Below, piece by piece: positions 25,718 to 35,820 of a stretch of 64,000 nucleotides of DNA. Position 1 is the stretch's first letter, and each line of letters starts with the position of its first letter. Below the pieces are notes generated by a model. That model saw only the letters and a list, made by a program, of their open reading frames with translations, did not search any database and had not been told where the DNA came from. The position numbers and the translations under genes are program-made. This DNA comes from an uncultured Sphingomonadaceae bacterium (GTDB lineage Bacteria; Pseudomonadota; Alphaproteobacteria; Sphingomonadales; Sphingomonadaceae). Where the stretch lies: the NCBI GenBank assembly GCA_903871605.1, contig CAIQHF010000026.1, forward strand, positions 23,048 to 87,047, given 5' to 3'.

Positions 25718-25793
25718 ACACCGCGCGCGCGTCGGTTCACGGTTACCGCGGACCCGACCCCGAGGCTTGGACACGCGACGTCGTTTCCGACGC

Positions 25794-26969
25794 CTACGCC
25801 GCCAGCGGCATCCTGAAGGTGAAGCACGTCTCGCGCGGCGACGAGGCGACGCCGAGCGTGCCACCATGCGCGGTGGCGATCTCGGAGGCGATGTAGAGCC
25901 CCAGCCCCAGCCCTTCGCGACGGCTGCCCGGCTTGCCGCGCGAGAAGGGATGGAAAAGCTGCGCGCGCGCCGCCGGCGGTATCTCATCGCCCGCATTGCT
26001 GACCGACAGCACAAACACCCCCTCCTCGATCGCGCACCGCACCGCAATCGGCATATCGGCGGCGCCGTGCGTCAGCGCGTTGCCGACAAGGTTGGAGAGC
26101 ATCTGCGCGATACGCTGCGGATCGCAATCGATCGGACGATCGGCGCTGCAGGCGACATCGATGATGCGCTCCGGATGACCGACCGCCAGTTCCGCGACGA
26201 TCTGCCGCAGGATCGCGTCGATCGCGACCGGGTGGCGCTGGAGCGACAGCCCGCCGCCCAGCCGACCGCGCGCGAAATCGAGGATGTTGTCGATCATGTT
26301 GGCCATGCGATCGAGGCTGCCCTGCATCTGCGCGAGGATCGTCTCGCCGCGACCGTGCTCGGGTCGCTTACCGAGCAGGTGGATCCCCGCGCGCACCGAT
26401 GCAAGCGGGTTGCGCAGATCGTGCCCGAGCACCGCGATGAACTGCTCGCGCAACTCGGCCGCCTTGCGCTCGGTGAGCAGCTCCGCTTCGCTCGCCGCCA
26501 ACCGGTCGGTCGCGTCGAGATGGAAGCCGAGAAGATCGGCGAACATCGCGAACATGCCCCGGATCTCGGCGCGCTCCAGATCGGCGGGGTGCGGATCGAT
26601 CGCGCACAGCGTGCCGAAGACGCGACCGTCGGGCAGCCTGATCGGCACCGAGATATAGCTGCGAAACCCGTAGAGCGCGGGCGTCGCATGGTCGCGGAAG
26701 TGCGGATCGCGCTGGACGTCGGCGATCACCACCGGCTCGCCCGTCTGGCGGATCTCGTGGCAGATCGTCGTCTCGAGCGGGAGTTCGCCGCCGGGCGCGA
26801 GGCCGAAATCGATCTCGTCGCGCACGCTGCACGCGATCCAGCGCTGGTCGGTGACGCGCGCGATCGCGGCGAAGCCCATACCGGTCGCGCGGCAGACCGT
26901 GTCGAGGATCGTCGGGACGACACCGATGCGGTTCACGGCCGCGACATCGGCCGCATGGGAATCGGGCAC
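25794..26969 (-). CDS. GAF-domain sensor histidine kinase
   Basis: The protein has 391 residues from a GTG start with GGGGGAAAG upstream; an ATG at 27053 would add 28 Arg/Ala-rich residues and is less likely. A GAF domain (about 15-155) contains CRATGMGFAAIARV and GEPVVIADVQRDP, typical of the bacterial histidine kinase group near phytochrome-like regulators. HisKA has His183 (FIAVLGHDLRNPL), followed by NLVGNALTHG and GLGLGLYIASEI. There is no membrane segment, so it senses a cytoplasmic ligand. No response regulator is paired with it; phoB lies head to tail, on the other strand. Confidence 0.85.
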   Translation of the reverse strand: MPDSHAADVAAVNRIGVVPTILDTVCRATGMGFAAIARVTDQRWIACSVRDEIDFGLAPGGELPLETTICHEIRQTGEPVVIADVQRDPHFRDHATPALYGFRSYISVPIRLPDGRVFGTLCAIDPHPADLERAEIRGMFAMFADLLGFHLDATDRLAASEAELLTERKAAELREQFIAVLGHDLRNPLASVRAGIHLLGKRPEHGRGETILAQMQGSLDRMANMIDNILDFARGRLGGGLSLQRHPVAIDAILRQIVAELAVGHPERIIDVACSADRPIDCDPQRIAQMLSNLVGNALTHGAADMPIAVRCAIEEGVFVLSVSNAGDEIPPAARAQLFHPFSRGKPGSRREGLGLGLYIASEIATAHGGTLGVASSPRETCFTFRMPLAA

Positions 26970-27060
26970 GCTTCGCTTTCCCCCGAGATGGTCCGCAGGA
27001 CCGGCGAGCCGCAGCGATAGGGCGCGCGCCGCACGCCCGCAAGCCTGCCGCATGTCGTGC

Positions 27061-27090
27061 GTATTGCAATACTAATACACCCGGTATAGG
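27061..27090 (+). promoter_or_regulatory. Perfect palindrome over a likely -35 region, upstream of the DUF2157-like gene
   Basis: GTATTGCAATAC (27061-27072) is a perfect 12-base palindrome in an AT-rich spot. It contains TTGCAA (27064-27069), which fits a -35 element; TATAGG (27085-27090) follows 15 bases later as a -10. A repressor bound here would block the promoter of the membrane protein gene at 27114 and could also affect the divergent GAF kinase gene. Confidence 0.4.
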
Positions 27091-27113
27091 CTGCCCGCAG
27101 GAGGATGCCGCCC

Positions 27114-28199
27114 ATGTACAGCGAGGATGATCTGGAAGCCGCGGTCGCCGCGGGTATCGTCGACCGGCAGACGGTCGAGCGGATGCGCGACTTCCTCGCC
27201 CGATCGCAGCGCACGATGCTCGTCGACGAGGAGCATTTCCGGCTGATCTCGGGCTTCAACGACATCTTCGTCTCGATCGCGAGCATCCTGCTGCTCGTCG
27301 CGCTTGCCTGGCTGGGCCAGGCGATCCCGCTCGGCCTGGCCGACGGCCCCCGCCCGCTCGGTGGCCTGCTCGTCGCCATCGCCTCCTGGGGGCTCGCCGA
27401 GGTCTTCACCGCACGGCGGCGGATGGCGCTGCCCTCGATCCTGCTGCTCGCCGGGTTCGTCGGCGGCCTGTTCGAGGCGGCGGGCGCGCTGTTCGCCTCG
27501 GCGCTCGATCTCCACGACAACAGCGCGACCGGCACCGTCGTCGGCGCGCTGATGCTGGCGGGATCGGCCGCGGTCGCCGCGGTCGGCGCCTATGTCCACT
27601 GGCGGCGCTTCCATGTGCCGATCACGATCGCGGCGGGCGCCGGCGCCCTGGTCGCGGTCGCGCTCGGGCTGCTGGCCGCCGCGGTGCCCGATGCGCCCAG
27701 GCATCTCGCGCTCCCCGCCTTCGTCGCCGGGCTGTGCGTGTTCGCGCTGGCGATGCGCTGGGACATGTCCGATCCCAAGCGCGAGACGCGGCGCTCGGAC
27801 ATCGCCTTCTGGCTGCACCTGCTCGCCGCCCCGCTGATCGTCCACCCGGTGTTCGCGATGATGGGGCTGCTCGACGGCGGCGTCGGGCTGGCCGGCGCGG
27901 GGATCGTCGTGCTGCTCTATGTCGTGCTCGGGTTGATCGCGCTGGCGATCGACCGCCGCGCGCTGATGGTCTCGGCGCTCGCCTATGTGCTCTACGCGCT
28001 GTCGGTGCTGTTCCGCGAATTCGGCGCGCTCAGCCTCAACATCGCGCTGACCGCGCTGGTGCTGGGATCGGCGCTGCTGCTGCTCTCGGCCTATTGGACG
28101 AGCGTGCGCGGCGCGGTGCTCGCGCTGCTGCCCGCCGATCTGCGCGCCAGGCTGCCGATGGCGACGCGCACCGCGCCGATGGCGGCGCAGCGGACGTGA
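27114..28199 (+). CDS. DUF2157-like multipass membrane protein
   Basis: The protein has 361 residues. AGGAGG at 27099-27104 fixes the ATG at 27114 rather than the overlapping one at 27105. A soluble N-terminus of about 50 residues (YSEDDLEAAVAAGIVDRQTVE, RDFLARSQRTM) is followed by roughly ten hydrophobic helices, typical of DUF2157/DUF4401 membrane proteins. The family function is unknown. It ends in a basic Arg/Thr tail. The gene is single; a likely regulated promoter is listed separately. Confidence 0.72.
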   Translation: MYSEDDLEAAVAAGIVDRQTVERMRDFLARSQRTMLVDEEHFRLISGFNDIFVSIASILLLVALAWLGQAIPLGLADGPRPLGGLLVAIASWGLAEVFTARRRMALPSILLLAGFVGGLFEAAGALFASALDLHDNSATGTVVGALMLAGSAAVAAVGAYVHWRRFHVPITIAAGAGALVAVALGLLAAAVPDAPRHLALPAFVAGLCVFALAMRWDMSDPKRETRRSDIAFWLHLLAAPLIVHPVFAMMGLLDGGVGLAGAGIVVLLYVVLGLIALAIDRRALMVSALAYVLYALSVLFREFGALSLNIALTALVLGSALLLLSAYWTSVRGAVLALLPADLRARLPMATRTAPMAAQRT

Positions 28200-28239
28200 A
28201 TCCTGCTCGTCCGCGCCGGCTTAGGGAAGCGCGTCCGAC

Positions 28240-28587
28240 CTAATCCTCGACCAGCTTGAGCAGCTTGCGCTCGACCGGCGCGAGCAACGGACCGAGCTCG
28301 GCACCGCGCTTGAGCACCGCGCCATGCTCGCCGAGCAGCGCCCACATCCCCTGCCGTTGGCGCAGCGCGGGGCGCTTCTCGATGCGATATTCGGGCCGCT
28401 CGGCGGCGCGGCGGAAAGCGGAGAAGGTCGCCGCCTCGCGTCCGAGGTCGATCGCATAATCCTTCCAATGCCCCGCCGCGACCATCCGCCCGTAGAGATC
28501 GAGGATCCGCGACAGCTCGATGCGATCGAAGACGACCTGCGTGGCGCGGCCCCCGGTGGCGGGAAACGGCGTGACGATCGCGCTCAC
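28240..28587 (-). CDS. DUF2794 family protein
   Basis: A 115-residue soluble protein with the DUF2794 core: [41 protein letters not shown], and [11 protein letters not shown]. The family is found in alphaproteobacteria and has no assigned function. Its ATG overlaps the stop of the serine acetyltransferase gene by 4 bases, so both are translated from one message. It is the last gene of this minus-strand pair. Confidence 0.8.
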   Translation of the reverse strand: MSAIVTPFPATGGRATQVVFDRIELSRILDLYGRMVAAGHWKDYAIDLGREAATFSAFRRAAERPEYRIEKRPALRQRQGMWALLGEHGAVLKRGAELGPLLAPVERKLLKLVED

Positions 28588-29291
28588 GCGCTCTCCCGAT
28601 CGGGATCGCGGCGCGCCAGCAGCGCCCGCGCATCGTCGCGTTCGCCGATCACCTCGTCGACGCGCCTGCGCAGCTGCTCGAGCTCGCAGCGCAGAAGCTC
28701 GAGCTTCTGCGTCGCGGGATCATGCTGCTCGCTGCAGATCGTGCCATAAGGGGTGAAGCGCTGCGTCTCGGCCGCGTCGACAAGCGTCTGCTTGGCGGGG
28801 ATGCCGACCATCGTCGCGCCGGCCGGCACGTCGCGCGTCACCACCGCATTGGCGCCGATCCGCGAGCCTTCGCCGACCGTGATCGGCCCCAGCACCTGCG
28901 CGCCCGATCCGATCACCGCGCCATCGAGGATAGTGGGGTGGCGCTTGCCTGCCTTGCCGTTGACCGGATTGGTGCCGCCCAGCGTGACGCACTGGTAGAT
29001 CGTCACATCGTCGCCGATCACCGAGGTTTCGCCGATCACGCTGAACCCGTGGTCGATGAAGAAATTGCGGCCGATCTCGGCACCGGGATGGATGTCGATC
29101 GCGGTCCACAGCCGCGACCAGTGGTTGATCAGCCTTGCCAGGAAGAACAGCCGCGCGCGGAACAGCGCATGCGCAATGCGATGATAGCCGAGCGCCCAGA
29201 CGCCCGGGTAGAGCAGTATTTCCCACCGCGAGCGCGGCGCGGGATCGCGCGCCTTGATGGAATCGAGATAGGCGACCAGCCGCATCGGCAT
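28584..29291 (-). CDS. cysE: Serine O-acetyltransferase (CysE/EpsC type)
   Basis: The protein has 235 residues. CysE transfers acetyl from acetyl-CoA to L-serine, the first step of cysteine synthesis. The N-terminal helices are short, as in EpsC-type enzymes. The left-handed beta helix carries [34 protein letters not shown] and [17 protein letters not shown]. After the hexapeptide repeats, an unusual C-terminal helix (about 200-232, [18 protein letters not shown]) predicts a coiled coil rather than the usual cysteine synthase-binding Ile tail. The ATG at 29291 follows GGGGAG. Confidence 0.88.
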   Translation of the reverse strand: MPMRLVAYLDSIKARDPAPRSRWEILLYPGVWALGYHRIAHALFRARLFFLARLINHWSRLWTAIDIHPGAEIGRNFFIDHGFSVIGETSVIGDDVTIYQCVTLGGTNPVNGKAGKRHPTILDGAVIGSGAQVLGPITVGEGSRIGANAVVTRDVPAGATMVGIPAKQTLVDAAETQRFTPYGTICSEQHDPATQKLELLRCELEQLRRRVDEVIGERDDARALLARRDPDRESA

Positions 29292-29357
29292 GGCGAAACT
29301 CCCCTTGGATCGCGCGCTATTTAGGCGATCGGCGCGCGAATTGCGAGGGGCGACCCC

Positions 29358-29386
29358 GATCCTCCCCATCGCCGACGGGGAGGATC
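29358..29386. terminator. Hairpin downstream of ahpD
   Basis: GATCCTCCCC and GGGGAGGATC form a 10-bp stem with a 9-base loop, 7 bases past the ahpD stop on the minus strand. The stem is like that of the palindrome at 50798. It probably ends the ahpC-ahpD message. Confidence 0.6.
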
Positions 29387-29393
29387 GACAGGA

Positions 29394-29912
29394 TCACAGC
29401 GTCGCGTGGATCGTCGCGAGCGCCTTGATCACTGCGCCAATGCGTGCGCCCGCCTGCACCACGTCGGATCCGACGCCGTGCTGCTTCAGCACCTTCTCGT
29501 GGCTGTCGATGCACATGCCGCAGCCGTTCATCGCCGAAACCGCGAGGCTGAACAGCTCGAAATCGGCCTTGTCGATGCCGGGATTGCCGATCACGTTCAT
29601 CCGCAGCTTGGCGGGCAGCGTGGCATATTCGGGGTTCGCGACGAGGTGGACGAAGCGGTAATAGACGTTGTTCATCGCCATCACCGCCGCCGCCGCGCGC
29701 GCCGCATTGGCGGCCTCGGGCGAGAGCTTGCCCGCGCACTCGGCCTCGGCCGCCTCGACCACGGGCTTGTAGCCGGTGCCGTGCGCGCAGGAGAGCAGCA
29801 GGCCATATTTGCGCTGGTCGCCCAGCGTCTGGTCGGAAAGCAGCGAGCCGACGTTGAGGCGGATGTCCTTGGCGTAGTCGGGGAGCGCATCGGCGAGCGT
29901 CTTGAGCGACAT
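29394..29912 (-). CDS. ahpD: Alkyl hydroperoxide reductase AhpD (carboxymuconolactone decarboxylase family)
   Basis: The protein has 172 residues. The redox centre is CGMCIDSHEKVL: Cys131, Cys134 and His138, the AhpD proton-relay arrangement with Glu upstream. AhpD passes electrons, usually from lipoamide, to AhpC so that peroxides are reduced. The start follows GAGGAA. The gene is downstream of ahpC by 116 bases on the same strand, and both are divergent from oxyR, a standard peroxide defence unit. Confidence 0.92.
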   Translation of the reverse strand: MSLKTLADALPDYAKDIRLNVGSLLSDQTLGDQRKYGLLLSCAHGTGYKPVVEAAEAECAGKLSPEAANAARAAAAVMAMNNVYYRFVHLVANPEYATLPAKLRMNVIGNPGIDKADFELFSLAVSAMNGCGMCIDSHEKVLKQHGVGSDVVQAGARIGAVIKALATIHATL

Positions 29913-30028
29913 CGGAAATTCCTCGTTCATGGAAAGGGGCGCGCAAGCGGCAAGCCTGCGCGCCCCAGTGGAGCGCGGCCGGTCAAGGAGGGGGGAGCCC
30001 GACCGCGCTAGCTGGTTGAAGCCGCGCC

Positions 30029-30571
30029 TCAGGCGGCGGGCTTGAGCACCTCTTCGCCCTGCGACCAGTTGCAGGGGCACAGCTCGTCGGTCTGCAGCGC
30101 GTCGAGCACGCGCAGCGCCTCGGCGGGGTTGCGGCCCTGGTTGAGGCCATTGACCGTGACGTGCTGGATGACGTTGTGCGGATCGACGATGAAGGTCGCG
30201 CGGAACGCGACGCCCTCGGGCTCGGCGACGATGCCCAGCGCCGAGGCGAGCTTCTTCGAATTGTCGGCGATCCACGGGAAATCGCAGGCGGCGAGACGCT
30301 CGTCCGACTTGCGCCATGCGAAGTGAACGAAATCGGTGTCGGTCGAGGCGCCGATCAGCACCGCGTCGCGATCGGCGAAATCATTCTTGAGCTCGCCATA
30401 GCCGATGATCTCGGTCGGGCAGATGAAGGTGAAATCCTTGGGCCAGAAGAACACGACCTTCCACTTGCCGCCGGTCTCGCCGGTATCGATCGTCTCACCG
30501 TTGGGCAGCGCCGCAACGCCCTGCTGGACGGGGAGGGTCAGGGCGGGGAATTTGTCACCGACGGTCAGCAT
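30029..30571 (-). CDS. ahpC: Alkyl hydroperoxide reductase subunit C, peroxiredoxin
   Basis: The protein has 180 residues with peroxidatic Cys51 in FTFICPTEI and the resolving-side motif LCPCNW near Cys165 and Cys167, as in the AhpE/AhpC1 class that uses AhpD. The segment KNDFADRDAVLIGASTDTDF follows the fold. It reduces H2O2 and organic peroxides in the cytosol. The strong ribosome site AAGGAG precedes the ATG, which fits high expression. It is divergent from oxyR, which probably controls it. Confidence 0.94.
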   Translation of the reverse strand: MLTVGDKFPALTLPVQQGVAALPNGETIDTGETGGKWKVVFFWPKDFTFICPTEIIGYGELKNDFADRDAVLIGASTDTDFVHFAWRKSDERLAACDFPWIADNSKKLASALGIVAEPEGVAFRATFIVDPHNVIQHVTVNGLNQGRNPAEALRVLDALQTDELCPCNWSQGEEVLKPAA

Positions 30572-30680
30572 GAAATGGATCTCCTTGTTGCGTTTGCGAA
30601 AAACTCGATGCGGCTCTGCAGCATTGCATATAGCAGGGCAAATCGATTATTCCACGGGCTATGATCGAAAAACTTATTCC
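30572..30680. promoter_or_regulatory. ahpC/oxyR divergent control region
   Basis: 109 AT-richer bases separate the two starts. A -10-like TATGAT at 30660-30665 serves oxyR (start 30681), and TATATG on the minus strand near 30629 may serve ahpC. The layout of a LysR regulator divergent from its target predicts an OxyR site here. No clean ATAG-N7-CTAT tetrad is visible: ATAG near 30630 and CTAT near 30659 occur at non-standard spacing. Confidence 0.55.
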
Positions 30681-31580
30681 ATGAGCATCTACGTCCCCAC
30701 GCTCAAGCAGCTGCAATATCTGACCGCGCTGCAGGAGCACGGCCATTTCGGCAATGCCGCGGAGGCCTGCTTCGTTACGCAGTCGACGCTGTCGGCGGGG
30801 CTGCGCGAGCTCGAATCGCTGCTCGAGCTGACGCTGGTCGAGCGGACGCGGCGGGTGGTGCGCTTCACGCCGGTCGGCGAGCTGATCGCCAAGCAGGCGC
30901 GGCGCGTGCTCGCCGAGGCGGAGAATCTGACCGACCTCGCGCGCACCGCGGGCAAGCCGCTGTCGGGCGAGCTGCGCATGGGAGTGATCCCGACGATCGC
31001 GCCCTTCCTGCTGCCGCGGCTGCTTCCCAAGCTGCGCGCCGACTGGCCCGATCTCAAACTCTATCTGCGCGAGGAGGTGACCGCAGCGGCGTGCGATTCG
31101 CTCCAGCGCGGGCGGCTCGACTGCGTGCTGCTGGCGCTGCCCTATCGCTGCGGCGAGGTCGATTCGGCGGAATTGTTCGAGGATCGGCTGTTCCTCGCCT
31201 TCCAGCAGGCGCGGCAGGACGATTATCCGCCGACCATCCCCTCGGACGCGATCGACGAGCAATCGCTGCTGCTGCTCGAGGACGGCCATTGCCTCAAGGA
31301 CCATGCGCTGGCGGCGTGCAACCGGCCCGATCTGGGTGCCGAGGCGGCGATGCTCGGCACGTCGCTCCACACGCTGGTGCAGATGGTCGACAACGGGCTG
31401 GGGGTGACGCTGCTCCCCGAAATGGCGATCGAGGCGGGTATCCTCAACGGCACCGGCGTGATCGTGCGCCCGCTCGATACCGAGAAGCCGAGCCGGCGGA
31501 TCGCGCTCGCCTGGCGCAAGGGCAGCCCGCGCACCAAGGAGTTCACGTTGCTCGCCGATGCGCTGCGCAACGCCGCCTGA
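30681..31580 (+). CDS. oxyR: Hydrogen peroxide-inducible transcription regulator OxyR
   Basis: A LysR-type regulator of 299 residues. The winged helix is TLKQLQYLTALQEHGHFGNA with FVTQSTLSAGLREL. The sensor Cys204 lies in EDGHCLKDHAL and the second Cys213 in AACNRPD, nine residues apart, matching Cys199 and Cys208 of E. coli OxyR, which form a disulfide with peroxide. It is divergent from ahpC. The ATG at 30681 is the only start that gives the conserved N-terminus. Confidence 0.94.
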   Translation: MSIYVPTLKQLQYLTALQEHGHFGNAAEACFVTQSTLSAGLRELESLLELTLVERTRRVVRFTPVGELIAKQARRVLAEAENLTDLARTAGKPLSGELRMGVIPTIAPFLLPRLLPKLRADWPDLKLYLREEVTAAACDSLQRGRLDCVLLALPYRCGEVDSAELFEDRLFLAFQQARQDDYPPTIPSDAIDEQSLLLLEDGHCLKDHALAACNRPDLGAEAAMLGTSLHTLVQMVDNGLGVTLLPEMAIEAGILNGTGVIVRPLDTEKPSRRIALAWRKGSPRTKEFTLLADALRNAA

Positions 31581-31589
31581 CCGGCGCGA

Positions 31590-32306
31590 TCAGTCGCCCG
31601 ATGCCAGCGCCGCGGCGATCTGGCGTTCCGCGTGCAGCGCCAGCGCCTTGCGGTCGTCGCTCGCCGCCGGATCGATCGGCGCGAGGAAGCGCACCACGAC
31701 GGTGCGGCGGCCGGGCAATCCCATCACGCGCATCATCTCCTCGCCGATGCCGGTATCGCCCCATGCGAGCCGCGGCGCGTCCGCGCCGTAATCGAGCGCG
31801 ACCGGCTGCATCACGACGCGCGGCAGCGGCGGCGACAAGGCGGCGAGCAGCGAGGCGCGGAAGGGCCTGAGACCCACGCCGTCGCCCGTCGTACCCTCGG
31901 CGAACAGCGCCACGGGCTGGCCCTCGGCGAGCGCGGCGCGGATGTCCGCCGCCTGCGCGCGCACCGCGTGGCGCTGGTGGCGGGACACATAGACGGTGCG
32001 GTTGAGCCCCGCGAGGAAGCCCAGCACCGGCCAGCGCGCGACCTCGCCCTTCGCCACGAAGCGAGCGCCGGATGCGCCGGCGAGAATCATGATATCGAGC
32101 CAGCTCAGATGATTGGCGACGATCAGCACGTCGCGCCGCACCGCGCTGCCGACGATCCGCACGTCGACGCCGGCCGCCCAGCCGACCTGGCGCAGGAAGC
32201 GCCGCGGCCAGGGCGATCGCCGCCCGACCAGTCGCCAAACCCCGTGGAGCGGGAGATGGATGCCGAGCAGCAACACGATCAGCGCGATGCGCCGGCGCGC
32301 GCGCAT
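31590..32306 (-). CDS. 1-acyl-glycerol-3-phosphate acyltransferase (PlsC family)
   Basis: A membrane enzyme of 238 residues. The acyltransferase motifs are NHLSWLD (HX4D, catalytic), FVAKGEVARWP and ALFAEGTTGDG (motif III, substrate binding). It acylates lysophosphatidate or a related lipid in the inner membrane. The start is uncertain: the ATG at 32306 has a close GGAGAGG; a TTG at 32393 would add 29 residues. The position after folP is common in sphingomonads. It is convergent with oxyR, 9 bases away. Confidence 0.8.
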   Translation of the reverse strand: MRARRRIALIVLLLGIHLPLHGVWRLVGRRSPWPRRFLRQVGWAAGVDVRIVGSAVRRDVLIVANHLSWLDIMILAGASGARFVAKGEVARWPVLGFLAGLNRTVYVSRHQRHAVRAQAADIRAALAEGQPVALFAEGTTGDGVGLRPFRASLLAALSPPLPRVVMQPVALDYGADAPRLAWGDTGIGEEMMRVMGLPGRRTVVVRFLAPIDPAASDDRKALALHAERQIAAALASGD

Positions 32307-32399
32307 CCTCTCCCGGCTCGCCGCGCTGCTGCTAATCGATCCGCTCCCCTGCCCGAACCTGCGCGTCCATAGCGTATGGCAGGCGGTCCGCAATCCGGC

Positions 32400-33527
32400 T
32401 CAGCGGGGGGTCAGCGCCTCGTCGCGCAGGCCCCGCCAGACGCGCAGCGCCTGCACCGTCTCGGGCACGTCGTGCACGCGCAGCAATTGCACGCCCTGCG
32501 CCGCACCGAGCAGCGCCAGCGCGACCGACCCGCCGAGCCGCTGCTCGACCGGCGCCTCGCCCGACAGCGCACCGATCGTGCGCTTGCGGCTGGCGCCCAG
32601 CACGATCGGCAGCCCGAGGCCGTGGAACAGCGACAGCCCGTTGAGGATCGACAGATTGTGCCGGAGCGTCTTGCCGAAGCCGATGCCCGGATCGATCAGC
32701 AGCCGCGCGCGCGCGACACCCGCGGCCACGACCGCCTCGACCCGCGTCTCGAGCCAGTCATAGACGTCGAGCAGCGCGTCGCGGTAGCGCGGATCCTGCT
32801 GCATCGTCTCGGGCGCGCCCTGATGGTGCATCAGCACGATCGGCACGTCGCTTGCCACCGCCGCCTCGAGCGCGGCGGGATCGTAGCTCAGCGCGGCGAC
32901 GTCGTTGATCATCTGCGCGCCCGCGGCGAGCCCTGCCGCGATCACCGCGCCCTTGCGCGTGTCGAGCGACAGCGCGACCCCCGCGTGGCGCAGCCGCTCG
33001 ATCACCGGCACGACGCGCGCGATCTCGTCGCCCTCCCAGAGCGGCTTGGCGCCCGGCCGCGTCGACTCGCCGCCGATATCGACGATCGCCGCACCCGCGC
33101 CGCTCATCGCGATTGCCCGCTCGGCGGCCTCTTCCGGCCGGTCGCCGAGCCCCCCGCCGTCCGAGAAACTGTCGGGGGTGACGTTGAGGATTCCCATCGC
33201 CTGCGGCTGGTCGAGCCGCACGATGCGCTCGCCGAGCCGCAGCGCCGGCCGCGGCGCGACGATCCGGTCGAGCTGGAGCCGCGCCATGCCCGATTGCGGC
33301 TCGGGCAGGCTCGCGATGAAATCGTCGACGCGCTCGACCGGCACCAATGCGGTCGCGAAACGCCCGTCGCCATCGGCCGCGATCGCCTCGACCATCGCGA
33401 ACCAGACGAGGCCGCCGGCAAGCCGCAGCGTCTGCCCGTCATAGCCGAACGGGCTGTCGACGAAGCCGGTCGGGCGCAGATGGATGCGCGCATGGCGACC
33501 GCGCCGCGCGATCTCGGCGGAAATCAT
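32400..33527 (-). CDS. folP: Dihydropteroate synthase
   Basis: FolP joins 4-aminobenzoate to dihydropterin pyrophosphate in folate synthesis and is the sulfonamide target. At 375 residues it is longer than E. coli FolP (282) because of an N-terminal domain of about 110 residues. The catalytic barrel begins at MGILNVTPDSFSDGG and includes VDIGGESTRPGA, MINDVAALSYD, DPGIGFGKT and LGASRKRTIG. The start at 33527 is 13 bases after the ccrM stop, implying co-transcription. Confidence 0.92.
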   Translation of the reverse strand: MISAEIARRGRHARIHLRPTGFVDSPFGYDGQTLRLAGGLVWFAMVEAIAADGDGRFATALVPVERVDDFIASLPEPQSGMARLQLDRIVAPRPALRLGERIVRLDQPQAMGILNVTPDSFSDGGGLGDRPEEAAERAIAMSGAGAAIVDIGGESTRPGAKPLWEGDEIARVVPVIERLRHAGVALSLDTRKGAVIAAGLAAGAQMINDVAALSYDPAALEAAVASDVPIVLMHHQGAPETMQQDPRYRDALLDVYDWLETRVEAVVAAGVARARLLIDPGIGFGKTLRHNLSILNGLSLFHGLGLPIVLGASRKRTIGALSGEAPVEQRLGGSVALALLGAAQGVQLLRVHDVPETVQALRVWRGLRDEALTPR

Positions 33528-33540
33528 GCGCCGAAGCCGG

Positions 33541-34866
<1,326 letters not shown>

Positions 34867-34879
34867 GCCGCCGCCGTTT

Positions 34880-35479
34880 TCACAGCGCGAGGCACAATTG
34901 CGCGACGGGGGCGAAGCTGCGCCGGTGGAGCGGCGTCACGCCGAGCCGGCCCAGCGCCTCGCGATGTTCGGCGGTGCCATAGCCCTTGTTCTGCCGCCAG
35001 CCATAGCCGGGATAGGTCGCGTCGTGCGCGATCATCATGCGGTCGCGCGTCACCTTGGCGACGATCGAGGCGGCCGCGATCGAGCGGCACAGCGCGTCGC
35101 CCGAGACGATCGCGCGCGCCGGATGTCGCCACTTGGGCAGCGCGTTGCCGTCGACCAGCACCATCCCCGGCTCGATGCCGAGCGCATCGACCGCGCGGCT
35201 CATCGCCAGCATCGTCGCATGATAGATGTTGAGCCGGTCGATCTCCTCGACGTCGACGATGCCGACCCCCCAGCCGGCGACGCGCGTGATCCGCGTGTAG
35301 AGCGCCTCGCGCGATTCCGCGCACAGCTTCTTCGAATCATCGATCCCGTGCGGCACGCGCCGCCGATCGAGGATCACCGCCGCCGCGACGACCGGCCCCG
35401 CCAACGGGCCACGCCCGGCTTCGTCGACGCCGACGGTCGGTTCGGGATGGTCGCGTTCGAAGCGAAAGCTCGGAGGCAT
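34880..35479 (-). CDS. rnhB: Ribonuclease HII
   Basis: The protein has 199 residues and cleaves RNA in RNA-DNA hybrids and single ribonucleotides in DNA. The metal-binding carboxylates are in [12 protein letters not shown] (Asp19, Glu20), VLVDGN and [14 protein letters not shown] is the family signature, and [11 protein letters not shown] closes the active site. The gene is upstream of ccrM on the same strand, but the 199 bases between hold the GANTC cluster, so ccrM has its own promoter. Confidence 0.95.
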   Translation of the reverse strand: MPPSFRFERDHPEPTVGVDEAGRGPLAGPVVAAAVILDRRRVPHGIDDSKKLCAESREALYTRITRVAGWGVGIVDVEEIDRLNIYHATMLAMSRAVDALGIEPGMVLVDGNALPKWRHPARAIVSGDALCRSIAAASIVAKVTRDRMMIAHDATYPGYGWRQNKGYGTAEHREALGRLGVTPLHRRSFAPVAQLCLAL

Positions 35480-35611
35480 CGCCGCTTTCTAGCCCAAGCG
35501 ATCGGCGACGCAAGCCCGGCGCGGGCGCGTACGCACTTATCGGGGGATCGCGTTAACAGTCCAATAATGCTGACCGGCTATACGGGATCAAAAGGCGAGG
35601 ACCTGGAGACG

Positions 35612-35722
35612 ATGCGCAACCATATCGACACGATGCCGAGGCCGCTGGCGCTCACGCTGCTTGTCGGCTCGCTGACCGGAAGCGTCTTCTGGGCGGGACT
35701 GATCGCGCTGGTCATCCGCTGA
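35612..35722 (+). CDS. Small single-span membrane protein, 36 residues
   Basis: GGAG at 35605-35608 precedes an ATG at 35612. The product starts MRNHIDTMPRPLALTLL and has one hydrophobic helix (LTLLVGSLTGSVFWAGLIALVIR). An in-frame ATG at 35567 would add 15 residues but has no ribosome site. There is no overlap with neighbours. The reading frame, ribosome site and helix support a real gene; the function is unknown. Confidence 0.5.
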   Translation: MRNHIDTMPRPLALTLLVGSLTGSVFWAGLIALVIR

Positions 35723-35780
35723 CCGGCGGCCCGCAGTCCGTCGGCCCCTTCCGCGATGCACGACCGAAAAATCGCCGCGA

Positions 35781-35812
35781 TTGACGAAGCCTTTACGTGA
35801 CAGACGTATAAG
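35781..35812 (+). promoter_or_regulatory. Promoter of the UDP-sugar dehydrogenase gene, probably leaderless
   Basis: TTGACG at 35781-35786 and TATAAG at 35807-35812 resemble -35 and -10 boxes, with a long 20-base spacer. The -10 ends only 8 bases before the start codon at 35821, and no ribosome binding site lies between. Transcription would begin at or next to the ATG, giving a leaderless message. Confidence 0.45.
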
Positions 35813-35820
35813 CCGAGCCC

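Noticed and set aside
30620..30665. Canonical OxyR tetrad site
   Set aside because: ATAG and CTAT elements are present but not at the seven-base spacing needed, so only the region is annotated, not a site.
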